A stretch of DNA of 64,000 nucleotides from Hymenobacter aerilatus. Its GTDB lineage: Bacteria; Bacteroidota; Bacteroidia; Cytophagales; Hymenobacteraceae. The stretch is taken from positions 4,878,501 to 4,942,500 of the forward strand of contig NZ_CP095053.1 of the NCBI RefSeq assembly GCF_022921095.1. Reading direction: 5' to 3'. A program made the position numbers and the translations under genes. Below, one piece after another: positions 34,935 to 44,695 of this stretch (within the stretch, counting starts at the first letter, position 1; the number at the start of each line of letters is the position of its first letter). Under the pieces are notes generated by a model. The model was not told where the DNA came from and ran no database searches. It saw nothing but the letters and a program-made list of their open reading frames with translations.

Positions 34935-37706
34935 CTACAAGTCGAACTTCAGACCAGCATTGAAGCGGGCATTGTAGTACTCGCTTTGCACCGTACGGTT
35001 GCGGTTGCCCTGGTAGTAGCGCAGGGGCTGGTTGGTGAGGTTGTTGGCTTCCACAAACAACCGCAACTTGGGCGTGAAGGCATAGCCGGCGTTGGCATCC
35101 AGCTGGAGCTGGTGGTCGAGGTAGCGGAAGGCCGTGCTGCCGTCGGAAAGCGTAACCGACGCCTCGTCGGGGTCGACGAAGCCGCTGTGCCGGTTTACGG
35201 ACACGCGCAGTGTCAGGCGCTTGCTCTCGTAGGAAAGCGACGTGTTCCAGTTATGCTTGGCGGTGCCGGGTAGGGAGGTGCGCTCAGCTAGGCCATTGGC
35301 GCGGGAGCTCGTGAAGGTATAGTTAGCATACACGCCCAGCCCACGCAGCACGCCGGGTAGGAAATCGAGCTGACGCTGGATGGCTACTTCAGCTCCGCGC
35401 AAGGTAGCTGAGTTGCCGTTGAGCGGCCGGTTGTAACGCAGAAACGTGTTGCCGGTGACAGGGTCGGTGTAGTTCAGCTCCGTGGTGGTGAACACGAAAT
35501 TGCTGATGTCCTTATAAAATACGCCGCCCGAAATCAACCCCACCGACGTGAAGTAGTGCTCGGCCATCAGGTCGAAGTTGGTGGAGGTAGTAGCTTTCAG
35601 ATCGGGGTTACCCTCGGTCAGCTCGTTGGTCGAGGCATCGACGGTGCGGGTAGGGGCCAGCGCAGCGTAGTCGGGGCGGGCCAGCGAGTTGGTGTAAGCT
35701 GCCCGCAGAATGGTGTTGTCGGTCAGGTTATACTTCAAGTGCAACGCGGGCAGGAAGTTGGTGTAGCTATTCACGCCCGTAGCATTGGTAGTAGGTCCTT
35801 CACCAGTGGCATCGGCCGGAATGGTAGCCTGGTAGCGAATGTAGGTGTGCTCTACTCGCAGGCCAGCAATGGCCGAAAACCGAGCGCCCAACTGTTGATT
35901 CAGCATGGCGTAACCACCCGAAATCCGCTCATCAGCCCGGAAGCTGGCCGAGAGGTTGTCGTAGGTATTGTCCTCATAAGTGGCGTTGAACTGCTGCTGG
36001 AAAGCTGGTAGCGCCGAGTTTTGGGCAGCCGGACCTATCCGGTAGCGCGTATTGCCGCCGTTGGCGAGGAAATGATTATCGGAGAAATCGGCGGTTGGAA
36101 TGGAATTCCAGGTCACGTCTTCCTCCGTCACCAGCTCGCCCCGGCGCTGGGCTACTTCCTTGTGCTTGTCGCGGTAGCGGCCGCCTACCTTCAGGCTGTT
36201 CATGAACGGACCCTCGGTTTGGAGGGGTAGGAGCAAGTCGATGCGGCCGTTCAGGTCGCGCTCGTGGGTGTTGTCGTTGCGCAACTGGTAGCGGCGGAAG
36301 GGGATAGTGGTATAGTTGAGGGGCGCTGCTGGCTCCACAACGGGGTGCTCCTCGTCTATCGTATTGGGGCGCAGTGAGATGTTGCCCGTCCGGAAGCTGA
36401 TGTAGCTTTCCTGGGGACGGTTCTCAGAGGCGTAGGCGTAGGTGCCGGCCCAGGTGAGGCGGGCGCGGCTGGCAATCAGGTGCTCACCCGAAAGCGTGTT
36501 GCTGAAGGTTTTCTGACGCTCCAGGCGGGCATTGTGCTTGCCGTTACCACCTTTGGTTTCAATTTCGTAGCGGCCACGCGTCAGGCCGTTGCTACCCGGC
36601 ACACCCAGGCCGGAGTAGGTAGCGCGGTAGCGGTTCTCAAAGTCGTCGCGCACATTGTAGAGGCTGCGCAGGGTAAGGGTAGAGTTGGGCGACAAGCGGT
36701 AGTCCACCGACACCGAGCCGCTGCGCCGGATGCGCTGCACGTCGTACTTGCGGATTTCAAACTGCGTGAGGTAGTCCCGCTCGCCTTCGGCCCGGTCCCA
36801 GGCAGCCTCCACGTTGTCGGAACCGAAGCGGTGGTTGAAGTAGGAGCCGCTGGCTATAATGCCCAGCTTGCCATCCAGGAAGCGGTTGCCAACTACTAGC
36901 GAGCCCAGGTAGGGCACCTTCTCTGATAAGAAATTGTAGCCCGCACCCGCTGTGCCCGAGATGCGCAGGCCGTTGGGCGCGGCGCGCGTCACTAAGTTGG
37001 CGGTGCCGCCAATGGCATCGGCGTCCATGTCGGGCGTCAGGGTCTTGCTTACTTCAATGGCCTGCACCATGTCCGACGGAATCAGGTCGAGCTGCACGCT
37101 GCGGGTACCGCCTTCGGCCGAGGGTAGCCGCTCGCCATTTACCGTTACGGAGTTGAAGCGCGGCTCCGTACCCCGAATCAGGCCGAAGCGGGCCTCGCCC
37201 TGGTCGTTGAGCACTGTGATGCCGGGCACGCGCTTGAGGGCGTCGCCCACGTTGGCATCGGGGAAACGGCCAATCTGGTCGGCGGCTACCACGTTGGTGA
37301 TGTTGGCGTTGGTGCGCTGCTCATTCAGCGCTTTGGCCTGGCCTTGCAGGCGGGCACCTAGTACCTGCACCTCGCCCATTTGGTTGGTGCCCGCGCTCAG
37401 CTCGATGGGTAGGGTAGCGGTAGTGCGGTCAGTCACCGTCACGGTAGTCGAAAACTCCTGGTAGCCGAGGTAGGAAACCATTACCTGGTGGGTGCCCACG
37501 GGTACATCGGCTAGCAAGTAGGCGCCGTCCTCATCCGATACGGCACCGCGGCCCAGCTCCGGCAGCCGCACCGAAGCGCCCGGCAACGACAGGCGGGTAC
37601 CATCCAGCACCTTGCCTCGAATGGCACCCGTTTGGGCCAGCAGCACCGGCGATAGAAATAGTGTTAAGAAGCTCAATAAGAGCAGTCGGCGTAGAAAATA
37701 GGGCAT
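34935..37706 (-). CDS. TonB-dependent receptor with carboxypeptidase-regulatory domain
   Basis: 923 residues. Signal peptide (about 1-24, ending LLAQ), then a carboxypeptidase-regulatory-like domain (GAIRGKVLDGTRLSLPGASV, about 27-110), a plug domain (about 140-245; RFPDANVGDALKRVPGITVL, FNSVTVNGERLPS) and a 22-strand-type barrel ending YNARFNAGLKFDL, with the terminal aromatic pattern needed for outer-membrane assembly. It belongs to the large single-component receptor group often annotated as siderophore or sugar receptors. The neighbouring phytase suggests inositol phosphates or their metal complexes as ligand; this is inference from position. The plug sequence is close to those of receptors without SusD. 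Confidence 0.92.
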   Translation of the reverse strand: MPYFLRRLLLLSFLTLFLSPVLLAQTGAIRGKVLDGTRLSLPGASVRLPELGRGAVSDEDGAYLLADVPVGTHQVMVSYLGYQEFSTTVTVTDRTTATLPIELSAGTNQMGEVQVLGARLQGQAKALNEQRTNANITNVVAADQIGRFPDANVGDALKRVPGITVLNDQGEARFGLIRGTEPRFNSVTVNGERLPSAEGGTRSVQLDLIPSDMVQAIEVSKTLTPDMDADAIGGTANLVTRAAPNGLRISGTAGAGYNFLSEKVPYLGSLVVGNRFLDGKLGIIASGSYFNHRFGSDNVEAAWDRAEGERDYLTQFEIRKYDVQRIRRSGSVSVDYRLSPNSTLTLRSLYNVRDDFENRYRATYSGLGVPGSNGLTRGRYEIETKGGNGKHNARLERQKTFSNTLSGEHLIASRARLTWAGTYAYASENRPQESYISFRTGNISLRPNTIDEEHPVVEPAAPLNYTTIPFRRYQLRNDNTHERDLNGRIDLLLPLQTEGPFMNSLKVGGRYRDKHKEVAQRRGELVTEEDVTWNSIPTADFSDNHFLANGGNTRYRIGPAAQNSALPAFQQQFNATYEDNTYDNLSASFRADERISGGYAMLNQQLGARFSAIAGLRVEHTYIRYQATIPADATGEGPTTNATGVNSYTNFLPALHLKYNLTDNTILRAAYTNSLARPDYAALAPTRTVDASTNELTEGNPDLKATTSTNFDLMAEHYFTSVGLISGGVFYKDISNFVFTTTELNYTDPVTGNTFLRYNRPLNGNSATLRGAEVAIQRQLDFLPGVLRGLGVYANYTFTSSRANGLAERTSLPGTAKHNWNTSLSYESKRLTLRVSVNRHSGFVDPDEASVTLSDGSTAFRYLDHQLQLDANAGYAFTPKLRLFVEANNLTNQPLRYYQGNRNRTVQSEYYNARFNAGLKFDL

Positions 37707-38035
37707 ATACCAGTCGAAAAATGAAGATTCGATGAAATCGACTGCAAAGCTCTTGGCGGTATATTGCCTCAGTTTGTTGGGATTATTACGCTTGTGTTAA
37801 GAGTGGTTGGGTTAGAAGGGTAGGAGGTCTGTCATCCTGAGCAGAGCGAAGGACCTTATCACGCATGAACAATGCAATTGAGTATGATCCTTTCAAAGGC
37901 TTGTGCCAATTCATTACCTTGCTCTATACCTATAAACAGCTTGTGGCTGGCTTACGCTAATTTGTAGCACGTTGCCCTAGCGGAACATTTCGATTTAAAC
38001 AGATCAGTTTTATTATTCTAACTCTACCTATTTCA
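37707..38035. other. Intergenic region with a half copy of the family A repeat
   Basis: About 330 bp between divergent genes. Apart from the repeat half at 37830-37864, no gene or strong promoter box is seen. It becomes AT-rich before the lipoprotein gene. Confidence 0.55.
37830..37864. repeat. Single arm of the family A palindromic repeat
   Basis: Reads GTCATCCTGAGCAGAGCG then AAGGACCTTATCACGC, clearly related to the arms at 19190 and 44683, but no inverted partner follows. It is a degenerate or solo copy. Confidence 0.75.
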
Positions 38036-38596
38036 ATGAAAACTGTATTGTGTGCGGGTGCCATTGTGCTATGTCTGCTCACCGGCTGCGAGAAAGACCC
38101 ATTTAATCGATTACCAAACGCGACCCAGAAGGGCAAGAATACCGCGGGCTTCTTGCTGGAAGGTGAAGCTTGGTTGCCAGAGGGCAAGTTCCTGACGTCA
38201 ACCAGAAATCCTGTGAGCGGCTTTTGGCGTAAAACTCCTCGCGGGTCAAGTCTGGGGCTTTCTTTTTTGCAAGTCAACAGCGCGAAAGCAAGATTTTCGG
38301 GGGTTGATATTTATCTTGTCGGTATTCGACAGCCCGGTACCTACTCGTTGCAGCAGGAACCTGATATTAATTTAGGAGAGCGTCGGCAAGGGTATGCTTC
38401 CTTCTTTATCAGTCAGCCTGCTCCTTCTATTCAATACTACACCGGCCCGACAGCCCCCGGCACCGTAACCATCACGCGCCTCGATACCATCAATCGTATT
38501 GCCTCAGGTACGTTCGACCTGACGCTGCTGGAAGATGGCGGCACGCGCACAGTACGCATTACCAAAGGCCGCTTCGATGTACGCTTAGCAGATTAG
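38036..38596 (+). CDS. Lipoprotein, unknown function
   Basis: 186 residues with a lipoprotein signal (CLLTGC, Cys18). After the lipobox comes KDPFNRLPNATQKGKNTAGFLLEG; the phrase 'TxxGKNTxGFLLEGxAW' is common in small Bacteroidota lipoproteins of unknown role. The remainder is beta-rich and ends with TGTFD-like ASGTFDLTLLEDGG, a segment seen in DUF families of this type. No function can be assigned. It is divergent from the phytase receptor, 330 bp away. The coding strand is a little poorer in GC than uvrB downstream. Confidence 0.75.
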   Translation: MKTVLCAGAIVLCLLTGCEKDPFNRLPNATQKGKNTAGFLLEGEAWLPEGKFLTSTRNPVSGFWRKTPRGSSLGLSFLQVNSAKARFSGVDIYLVGIRQPGTYSLQQEPDINLGERRQGYASFFISQPAPSIQYYTGPTAPGTVTITRLDTINRIASGTFDLTLLEDGGTRTVRITKGRFDVRLAD

Positions 38597-38599
38597 CCG

Positions 38600-38669
38600 A
38601 CCGGTATCGTGGCACGAGCTTCATGCTGACGCTACCCTCTACTGGCACCAGGGGCAGCACGATACCGGT
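38600..38669. repeat. Inverted repeat after the lipoprotein gene
   Basis: ACCGGTATCGTG (38600-38611) pairs with CACGATACCGGT (38658-38669), with a 46-nt interval. A second small stem (GACGCC/GGCGTC) follows directly. It may terminate transcription or be another dispersed repeat. Confidence 0.6.
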
Positions 38670-38793
38670 TGGACGCCTGCGGCGTCGGACCGGCATGCGT
38701 CAGCTTCACCTCGATTATTTAGCTTCCCAGGAAACCTCCCCGCGGCAAATCCGGTTATCATAGGCTACCTTTTCGGCCTACTTTCCCCGCTGC

Positions 38794-40830
38794 ATGAACT
38801 ACCAACTTACCTCGGAATTCAAGCCGACCGGCGACCAACCCACCGCCATTGCCCAACTCGTGGAGGGCATCAACAACGGCGAGCCGGCGCAGGTGCTGCT
38901 GGGCGCCACCGGTACGGGTAAAACCTTCACGATGGCCAACGTTATTGCCGAAACCGGCAAGCCAGCTCTCGTGCTCTGCCACAACAAAACCCTGGCTGCC
39001 CAGCTCTACGGCGAGTTCAAAACGTTCTTCCCCAACAACGCCGTCGAGTACTACATCAGCTACTACGACTACTACCAGCCGGAGGCCTACATTGCCAGCA
39101 CCGACGTGTTTATCGAGAAAGACCTAGCCATCAACCAGGAAATCGAGAAGCTGCGGCTGCACTGCACCTCCACGCTGCTCTCGGGCCGCCGCGACGTGAT
39201 TGTGGTGGCGTCGGTGTCGTGTATCTACGGTATCGGTAATCCCGAGGAGTTTGGCAAAAACGTCATTTATATGGCGCCGGGGCTGAAATTCTCACGCAAC
39301 AATCTGCTCTACCAGTTCGTGCAGATTCTGTATTCGCGCACCGAGGCCGAATTCACGCGCGGTTCGTTTCGGGTGAAGGGCGATACCGTAGACGTGTTCC
39401 CAGCCTACGCCGACTACGCCTACCGCATCTTCTTCTTTGGGGATGAAATCGAGGCTATTCACCGCATCGACCCCATTAGCGGCAAGAAGTTGGCTGACGA
39501 GAAATCGGCGACGCTCTACCCCGCCAACCTGTTTGTGACGGGCAAAGACACGCTGAATGAGGCTATCAAGCAAATTCAGTTTGACTTGGTGCAGCAACAT
39601 GCCTACTTCGAGAAGGAGGGTAGGGACTCGGAAGCCAAGCGCATTATGGAGCGCACGGAGTTCGACCTAGAGATGATTCGGGAGCTGGGCTACTGCTCCG
39701 GCATCGAGAACTACTCGCGCTATTTTGATGGTCGCCAGCCCGGCAGCCGCCCCTTCTGCCTGCTCGATTACTTCCCCGACGATTTCCTCCTGGTGGTAGA
39801 CGAAAGCCATGCCACCATGCCTCAGATTCGGGCCATGTGGGGTGGCGACCGGAGCCGTAAGACTGCTCTCATCGAGTATGGCTTCCGCCTACCCTCGGCC
39901 TTCGACAACCGCCCGCTCACGTTCAACGAGTTCGAGAGCATGTACCGGCAGGCCGTGTTCGTATCGGCCACGCCGGCCGACTACGAGCTGGCCCAGGCCG
40001 ACGGCGTGGTAGTGGAGCAAATCATCCGCCCTACCGGTCTGCTCGATCCCGAAATCGACATTCGCCCCAGCATCAACCAGATAGACGATCTGCTGGACGA
40101 AGTGGACGAGCGCGTGAAGATGGGCGACCGGGTGCTGGTAACGACCCTCACGAAGCGCATGGCCGAGGAGCTGCAAAAGTACATGGAGCGCCTGGGCATC
40201 AAGTCGCAGTACGTGCACTCCGATGTGAAGTCGCTGGACCGGGTAGAGATTCTGCGGCAATTGCGCTTGGGCGAAATCGACGTGCTCATCGGCGTGAACC
40301 TGCTACGTGAAGGTCTTGACCTTCCCGAAGTGAGCTTGGTGGCCATCTTGGATGCCGATAAAGAAGGCTTCTTGCGCGACCAGCGCAGCCTGATTCAGAC
40401 CATGGGCCGCGCTGCCCGTAACGACCACGGTAAAGTTATCATGTACGCCGACCGCATGACCGGCTCCATGCAGCGCGCCATCGACGAAACCAACCGCCGC
40501 CGCGCCACCCAGATGGCCTATAACGAGGAGCACGGCATCACGCCGCGCACCGTGAAGAAGTCACGCGAGGCTATTATGGGCCAGACCTCCGTAGCCGACT
40601 ACCGCATTGCAGAGCCCAAAGCCTACGTAGGCCCCAGCGAGGAAAGCGCCCTGGCTCTGGCTGCCGAGCCCATCGTGTCGATGATGAACCGCACCGATCT
40701 GGAAAAGCTCATCAAAACCACCGAAAAGCAAATGGAAGCCGCCGCCAAAGAATTAGACTTCCTGCAAGCTGCCAAGTTCCGCGACGAGCTGTCCCAGCTC
40801 AAGCAACTATTGAAAAACAAGCGGGAGTAG
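38794..40830 (+). CDS. uvrB: Excinuclease ABC subunit B
   Basis: 678 residues, full length. UvrB is the damage-verifying helicase of nucleotide excision repair, loaded by UvrA and then bound by UvrC. Visible are Walker A GATGTGKTFT (about 37-46), the beta-hairpin YYDYYQPEAYI (about 92-102), DESHATMPQIR, the helicase motifs in the C-terminal half (LIGVNLLREGLDLPEVSL, QTMGRAARN) and the C-terminal UVR motif that binds UvrC (LEKLIKTTEKQM to FRDELSQLK). A terminator follows 25 bp after the stop. It stands alone in the window with no uvrA or uvrC nearby. Confidence 0.98.
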   Translation: MNYQLTSEFKPTGDQPTAIAQLVEGINNGEPAQVLLGATGTGKTFTMANVIAETGKPALVLCHNKTLAAQLYGEFKTFFPNNAVEYYISYYDYYQPEAYIASTDVFIEKDLAINQEIEKLRLHCTSTLLSGRRDVIVVASVSCIYGIGNPEEFGKNVIYMAPGLKFSRNNLLYQFVQILYSRTEAEFTRGSFRVKGDTVDVFPAYADYAYRIFFFGDEIEAIHRIDPISGKKLADEKSATLYPANLFVTGKDTLNEAIKQIQFDLVQQHAYFEKEGRDSEAKRIMERTEFDLEMIRELGYCSGIENYSRYFDGRQPGSRPFCLLDYFPDDFLLVVDESHATMPQIRAMWGGDRSRKTALIEYGFRLPSAFDNRPLTFNEFESMYRQAVFVSATPADYELAQADGVVVEQIIRPTGLLDPEIDIRPSINQIDDLLDEVDERVKMGDRVLVTTLTKRMAEELQKYMERLGIKSQYVHSDVKSLDRVEILRQLRLGEIDVLIGVNLLREGLDLPEVSLVAILDADKEGFLRDQRSLIQTMGRAARNDHGKVIMYADRMTGSMQRAIDETNRRRATQMAYNEEHGITPRTVKKSREAIMGQTSVADYRIAEPKAYVGPSEESALALAAEPIVSMMNRTDLEKLIKTTEKQMEAAAKELDFLQAAKFRDELSQLKQLLKNKRE

Positions 40831-40854
40831 CGAAGTATTGGATTACTATAGTAG

Positions 40855-40890
40855 CAGAGCCACCTATCTTGGTGGCTCTGTTTATTTTTA
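40855..40890 (+). terminator. uvrB terminator
   Basis: Perfect 10-bp stem (CAGAGCCACC/GGTGGCTCTG) with a 6-nt loop, followed by TTTATTTTTA. Confidence 0.9.
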
Positions 40891-40900
40891 TCAATACAAG

Positions 40901-41260
40901 ATGATGAATATCCTAAAACGCACGGCCGGAATCCTTGGGCTACTAGTGCTACTATCCTCTTCTGCTGCCGTTGCCCAAACACGATTCCACTTTATGCAGA
41001 TGACGGTGGCAGGGCGCATTCCCTTCCGAATTTACTTTGCGCCAGCCTTCAAAGGTCAGGCAGGAGTAGAACTGGAACGAGGTTTTCTCACGTTGTCGCA
41101 AGACAAATTTGCGGATCGTCTACAGCGGAACGATAGTTTTGTGATGCAAAAGCTCGGGGAGCTTTCAGCCGACGGTTGGGAACTAGTAACGACAACCAGC
41201 CAGACCGGTGGAAAAGACGAGACGGACTACGTGCGCTACCTCTTTCGGAAGGCATATTAA
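40901..41260 (+). CDS. Small secreted protein, unknown function
   Basis: 119 residues from the ATG at 40901 (or 40904). A longer reading from 40838 would run through the uvrB terminator and is unlikely. Signal peptide about 1-26 (ending AAVAQ). The mature part of about 93 residues contains FMQMTVAGRIPFRIYF and LGELSADGWELVTTTSQTG, the latter typical of small DUF4177-like domains in which 'DGWELV' is a hallmark. That link is tentative. Its stop codon overlaps the stop of the HD-domain gene in the four bases TTAA. Confidence 0.72.
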   Translation: MMNILKRTAGILGLLVLLSSSAAVAQTRFHFMQMTVAGRIPFRIYFAPAFKGQAGVELERGFLTLSQDKFADRLQRNDSFVMQKLGELSADGWELVTTTSQTGGKDETDYVRYLFRKAY

Positions 41261-41844
41261 GCGTTGAGCACTGCTCGTGCCGCGGTCAAATGCGCCTGCT
41301 TGCCGGCTTCGCGGCGTTGTAGGGCCGTGCGTGTCCAGTAGCGGTGCTCACTCAAGAACGTCACTTGCAGTTCCTGCCAGGCGCGTAGGTCCTGCATTTT
41401 GCCGCGGGCTTGTAGCTCTTGCAGCAAGGTATTGCTAATGGGTAGAAAATCGGGGCGGCCGAGGTAGTCGAGGTCGGCGTCGCAGAGGATTTGGGCCAGG
41501 TGCGAGTCGCCGGGGTTCTGGGGCATCTGGGTAGCCATAATTAGGCGGCAAATATGCCCAATCTGATCAGCGGTGTAGCCCATACTGGGTAGCGCTTGGC
41601 GGGCCAAGTCGCAGCCAGCTTCCTCGTGGCCTTGGTAGGTGGTCAGGAAGCCCGTATCATGAAAAAACGCAGCCGTGCGTAGTAGAGCCCGCTCCTGCAC
41701 GTCGACGACTCCCTCGGCGTCGGCTAGCGACTCGGCTTGGGCTACCACGTCTAGGGTGTGGTGCAGGCCGTGGTAGTAGAGGGTAGGGGAGAGATGCTGC
41801 AACTGGTGCAGCACGTAAGTTTCGGCGCGTTGGCAGTCCATCAT
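41257..41844 (-). CDS. HD-domain phosphohydrolase
   Basis: 195 residues, cytoplasmic. The HD metal-binding motifs are present: YHGLHHTLDVV (about 24-34), FFHDTGFL (about 60-67, the HD doublet) and CDADLDYLG (about 120). Such proteins hydrolyse phosphomonoesters or phosphodiesters, including cyclic nucleotides and (p)ppGpp in some families; this one is short and not specific. It is divergent from the transporter with a cyclic-nucleotide-binding domain (164 bp between starts), so a role in turning over the same nucleotide is possible but unproven. Its stop overlaps that of the convergent small secreted protein gene. Confidence 0.83.
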   Translation of the reverse strand: MMDCQRAETYVLHQLQHLSPTLYYHGLHHTLDVVAQAESLADAEGVVDVQERALLRTAAFFHDTGFLTTYQGHEEAGCDLARQALPSMGYTADQIGHICRLIMATQMPQNPGDSHLAQILCDADLDYLGRPDFLPISNTLLQELQARGKMQDLRAWQELQVTFLSEHRYWTRTALQRREAGKQAHLTAARAVLNA

Positions 41845-42007
41845 AAGTCGGCAAGCGAAAAAGAAGCAAGCGTAAGTACAGGAAAATTACGCTGTCAGCC
41901 ACTTTATGCTCCTATCTTGCGGAGGAGTATCAGTGGTGAGGTACGAGTTCTAGAGAATGCTCATACCCGGCAACTCGCGCCTCATCACTGTCAACTGTAA
42001 CAAACGC

Positions 42008-44695
42008 ATGACACTACTCGCACGCTGGCAACAACTGGTGGGAATTCGCGCCGAGGAAGGCCGCACGGTTGGGCTGTTTTTTCTGCACAACTTTCTGCTG
42101 GGCATCGGTACCATTCTGGTGTACGTCTCGGCCAACGTTATCCTGCTCGAAAACCATCCCGAGCGCAACCTACCGCTGGCCTACGGGGTAGCCGCACTGG
42201 CTATGCTGGCTGCCGGCAAACTCTACGCCCACTACGAACACCACTTGGGCTTGCAGCGCGTGGCAGTGCGGGTACTTCTGGCCGTAGTGGTGCTCACGGG
42301 CGTACTGGGGGTGTTAGTGTACGCGGGGCACTCGGTAGCGGCGGCAGTGGCTATTATGGCCGGCTACCGCGTCATTTACTTGCTCACCAACCTGGAGTTT
42401 TGGGGCGTGTCGGCGGTGGTATTTGATGTGCGTCAGAGCCGACGTTTATTCAGCGTCATTAGCTCCGGCGACATGCCCGCCAAAGCGCTGGGCGCCGTAC
42501 TGGCCATTCTTATTCACCATCATACCGAGTTGTTGTGGCTGCTGCTCACGGCTTTTGGTGCCTACCTGGCGGCCCTGCTCACGTTGCGCGCTACCTCGCG
42601 CCGGCACGAGGTAGCCGTGCAGCCTACTCGCCGGGCTGCGCGCCAAGAGGCCGTAGCGCCGGGCTTGCAGCGTTGGTTTGGCAGCAGCCGCCTGGTGCTA
42701 TCCATGTGCCTGAGCATGTTGGCTATTGCCATCGTGACGACGGGCGTGGAATACTCGTTTTTTGTGAACGTGAAGCACCGCTTCCATGACCAAGCGCTGG
42801 TGATGCGCTACGTGGGTGGCGTACTGGTACTCACCTATTTAGTGGCATTGCTGATGAAGCTTCTCCTCACCGGCCAAGCGCTGGACAGAGTAGGAATGCG
42901 CCGAGTGCTGCTGGCCCTGCCGGTGGTGATGCTGGGCGCGCTGGCCCTGTTTGGCGGGTTGCACCTGAGCGGCATTGCCAATAGTATGCTGTACTTCTGC
43001 GGTCTGTTCCTGACGCTGGAAGTGCTGCGCCGCGCCGTGTTCGACCCGGTGTTTTTGGTGTTGTTTCAGCCCCTTTCGCCACCCGAGCGGCTGGAGGCCC
43101 ATACACTGGCCAAGGGCGTATACGAGCCGCTGGGTATGGGTCTGGCGGGTGCGGCGCTGTTTCTGCTGGCTGGTGGGGAAGGCCTAACCCAAGGTGCAAT
43201 GTTCGCGTGGCTGGGGGTATTTCTGCTGGTGGTGCTGTTTTACCTGCATCGCACCTACGGCCACTACTTGGTAGAGCTGCAGCACGCCGTGCGCCGCCGC
43301 TTCGCCGATGCAGATGGAACTGTGCCCGCACCTACCGCCGAGGCCGAAAATACGCCTGCTACCCCCGCCGAAATTCGCCAGCTCATTGCCCTGCTACCCG
43401 ACAAAGCGCGCCGCGCCGACGCCTCGGCCCGCTTGCTTCGGCTGGGTACCACGGCCCTACCCCTGCTCACGGAAGCCCTGCGTACCAGCACCGATGAGCA
43501 CCTCATTCGGCGGGTGGCGCAGCTGTGCGGGCGCCTAACAGGAGCGGCCAGCCGACAGGCGCTGGTGGAGTTGGTACGTCAGTCGCACCTGTTCCGGCGC
43601 GAAGCCGGGCTGCGGGCGCTCCGGTCGTTTGGACCGGCTGTGGCCGATGAGCCTGTGTTTCAAGACTTGGTGCAGGAGGAGTTGCGCCTGGCCCAGGAGC
43701 TGCTGCACGGCCAGGCTGTTGCCCCCGATATGACCCTGCGCGACAGTCTGGAATATGAGCTGACACGCCTGCAACAGCGCGTGTTTGGCTTGCTACTGCA
43801 GCTCTACCCGCCCCAGCTTATTGCCGATGCCCAGCGCGGCGTGGCCCACGCTGCCCGCGAGCGACAGGCCAACGCCCTCGAAATGCTTGACAACCTCGTT
43901 GCGCGGCCCGTGTATCAGGCCCTGCAAACCCTGCTGGATGTGGCGCCGCCCGCTGCCAAAGCCCGCCGCTTCGAGAATTTATTGGGGGCGGCCGCCACCT
44001 CCGCCCCGCTCACCGAAACCATCATCCGGCGCGGCAATGCGGCCTTCACCGACTGGACTGTTGCGGTAGCGCTGCGCCAGTGGCACCCTACCCCCTACAC
44101 GATTGAGGCGCTGCTGCCACACCTGAACAGCGCCAGCCCGCTGGTGCAGGAAAGTGCCCTAGCGGTGCTCAACCGCTTCGCCCACGACGCGCCCGAAGGC
44201 TTCCAATACCTCCTTACCGCTCATCCTACCCTAGCTTCCCTGCGCATGCACCACGCCGCTTCCGCCTCCCATATTTCGGCCGCCGAACGCGTTGCCCTCC
44301 TCAAAAACACCGCGCTATTTGCTGCTACTCCCGAAAACGTGCTTAGCAGCATCGTTCCCATCATGAAGGAGGTAAGCTTCGACAAAGACCACCAGATTTT
44401 TGCCAAGGGCGACCTGGGCACGTCCTTGTTTATTGTATACGAAGGCGAGGTAGGCATTTTCACCGGCGCCCAGCAGTTGGCCACCTTCCGGGCCGGCGAC
44501 TTCTTCGGCGAGCTGGCCCTACTCGACGCCGAGCCGCGTTCCGCTTCCGCTATAGCGCAGACCCCCGTCACCGCCTTCCGCCTCGATCAGGAAGATTTCT
44601 ACGACGTGATGGAAGAGCGCGGCGAGGTGCTGCGCAACATTCTGCGTGTCCTCTGCCAACGCCTGCGCCGGCAGAACGAAGCGGTGAAGTTGTGA
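42008..44695 (+). CDS. NTT-like transporter with HEAT repeats and a C-terminal cNMP-binding domain
   Basis: 895 residues from the ATG at 42008. Residues 10-440 hold about twelve membrane helices resembling the NTT/ADP-ATP translocase or major facilitator fold. Residues 450-740 are HEAT-type helical repeats (LIRRVAQLCGRLTG, FRREAGLRALRSFG, LVQESALAVLNRFAH). Residues 755-890 are a cyclic-nucleotide-binding domain with the binding signature FFGELALLDAEPRSASA, including the conserved Glu and Arg that contact the phosphate. A receiver-adenylate cyclase gene is convergent downstream, an obvious source of ligand. Its transported substrate is unknown; nucleotide exchange is only a possibility. The last three codons and stop lie inside a long palindrome. 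Confidence 0.86.
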   Translation: MTLLARWQQLVGIRAEEGRTVGLFFLHNFLLGIGTILVYVSANVILLENHPERNLPLAYGVAALAMLAAGKLYAHYEHHLGLQRVAVRVLLAVVVLTGVLGVLVYAGHSVAAAVAIMAGYRVIYLLTNLEFWGVSAVVFDVRQSRRLFSVISSGDMPAKALGAVLAILIHHHTELLWLLLTAFGAYLAALLTLRATSRRHEVAVQPTRRAARQEAVAPGLQRWFGSSRLVLSMCLSMLAIAIVTTGVEYSFFVNVKHRFHDQALVMRYVGGVLVLTYLVALLMKLLLTGQALDRVGMRRVLLALPVVMLGALALFGGLHLSGIANSMLYFCGLFLTLEVLRRAVFDPVFLVLFQPLSPPERLEAHTLAKGVYEPLGMGLAGAALFLLAGGEGLTQGAMFAWLGVFLLVVLFYLHRTYGHYLVELQHAVRRRFADADGTVPAPTAEAENTPATPAEIRQLIALLPDKARRADASARLLRLGTTALPLLTEALRTSTDEHLIRRVAQLCGRLTGAASRQALVELVRQSHLFRREAGLRALRSFGPAVADEPVFQDLVQEELRLAQELLHGQAVAPDMTLRDSLEYELTRLQQRVFGLLLQLYPPQLIADAQRGVAHAARERQANALEMLDNLVARPVYQALQTLLDVAPPAAKARRFENLLGAAATSAPLTETIIRRGNAAFTDWTVAVALRQWHPTPYTIEALLPHLNSASPLVQESALAVLNRFAHDAPEGFQYLLTAHPTLASLRMHHAASASHISAAERVALLKNTALFAATPENVLSSIVPIMKEVSFDKDHQIFAKGDLGTSLFIVYEGEVGIFTGAQQLATFRAGDFFGELALLDAEPRSASAIAQTPVTAFRLDQEDFYDVMEERGEVLRNILRVLCQRLRRQNEAVKL

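Noticed and set aside
37957..38277. 106-codon minus-strand frame over the lipoprotein start
   Set aside because: The plus-strand lipoprotein has a proper signal sequence and lipobox, so this is a shadow.
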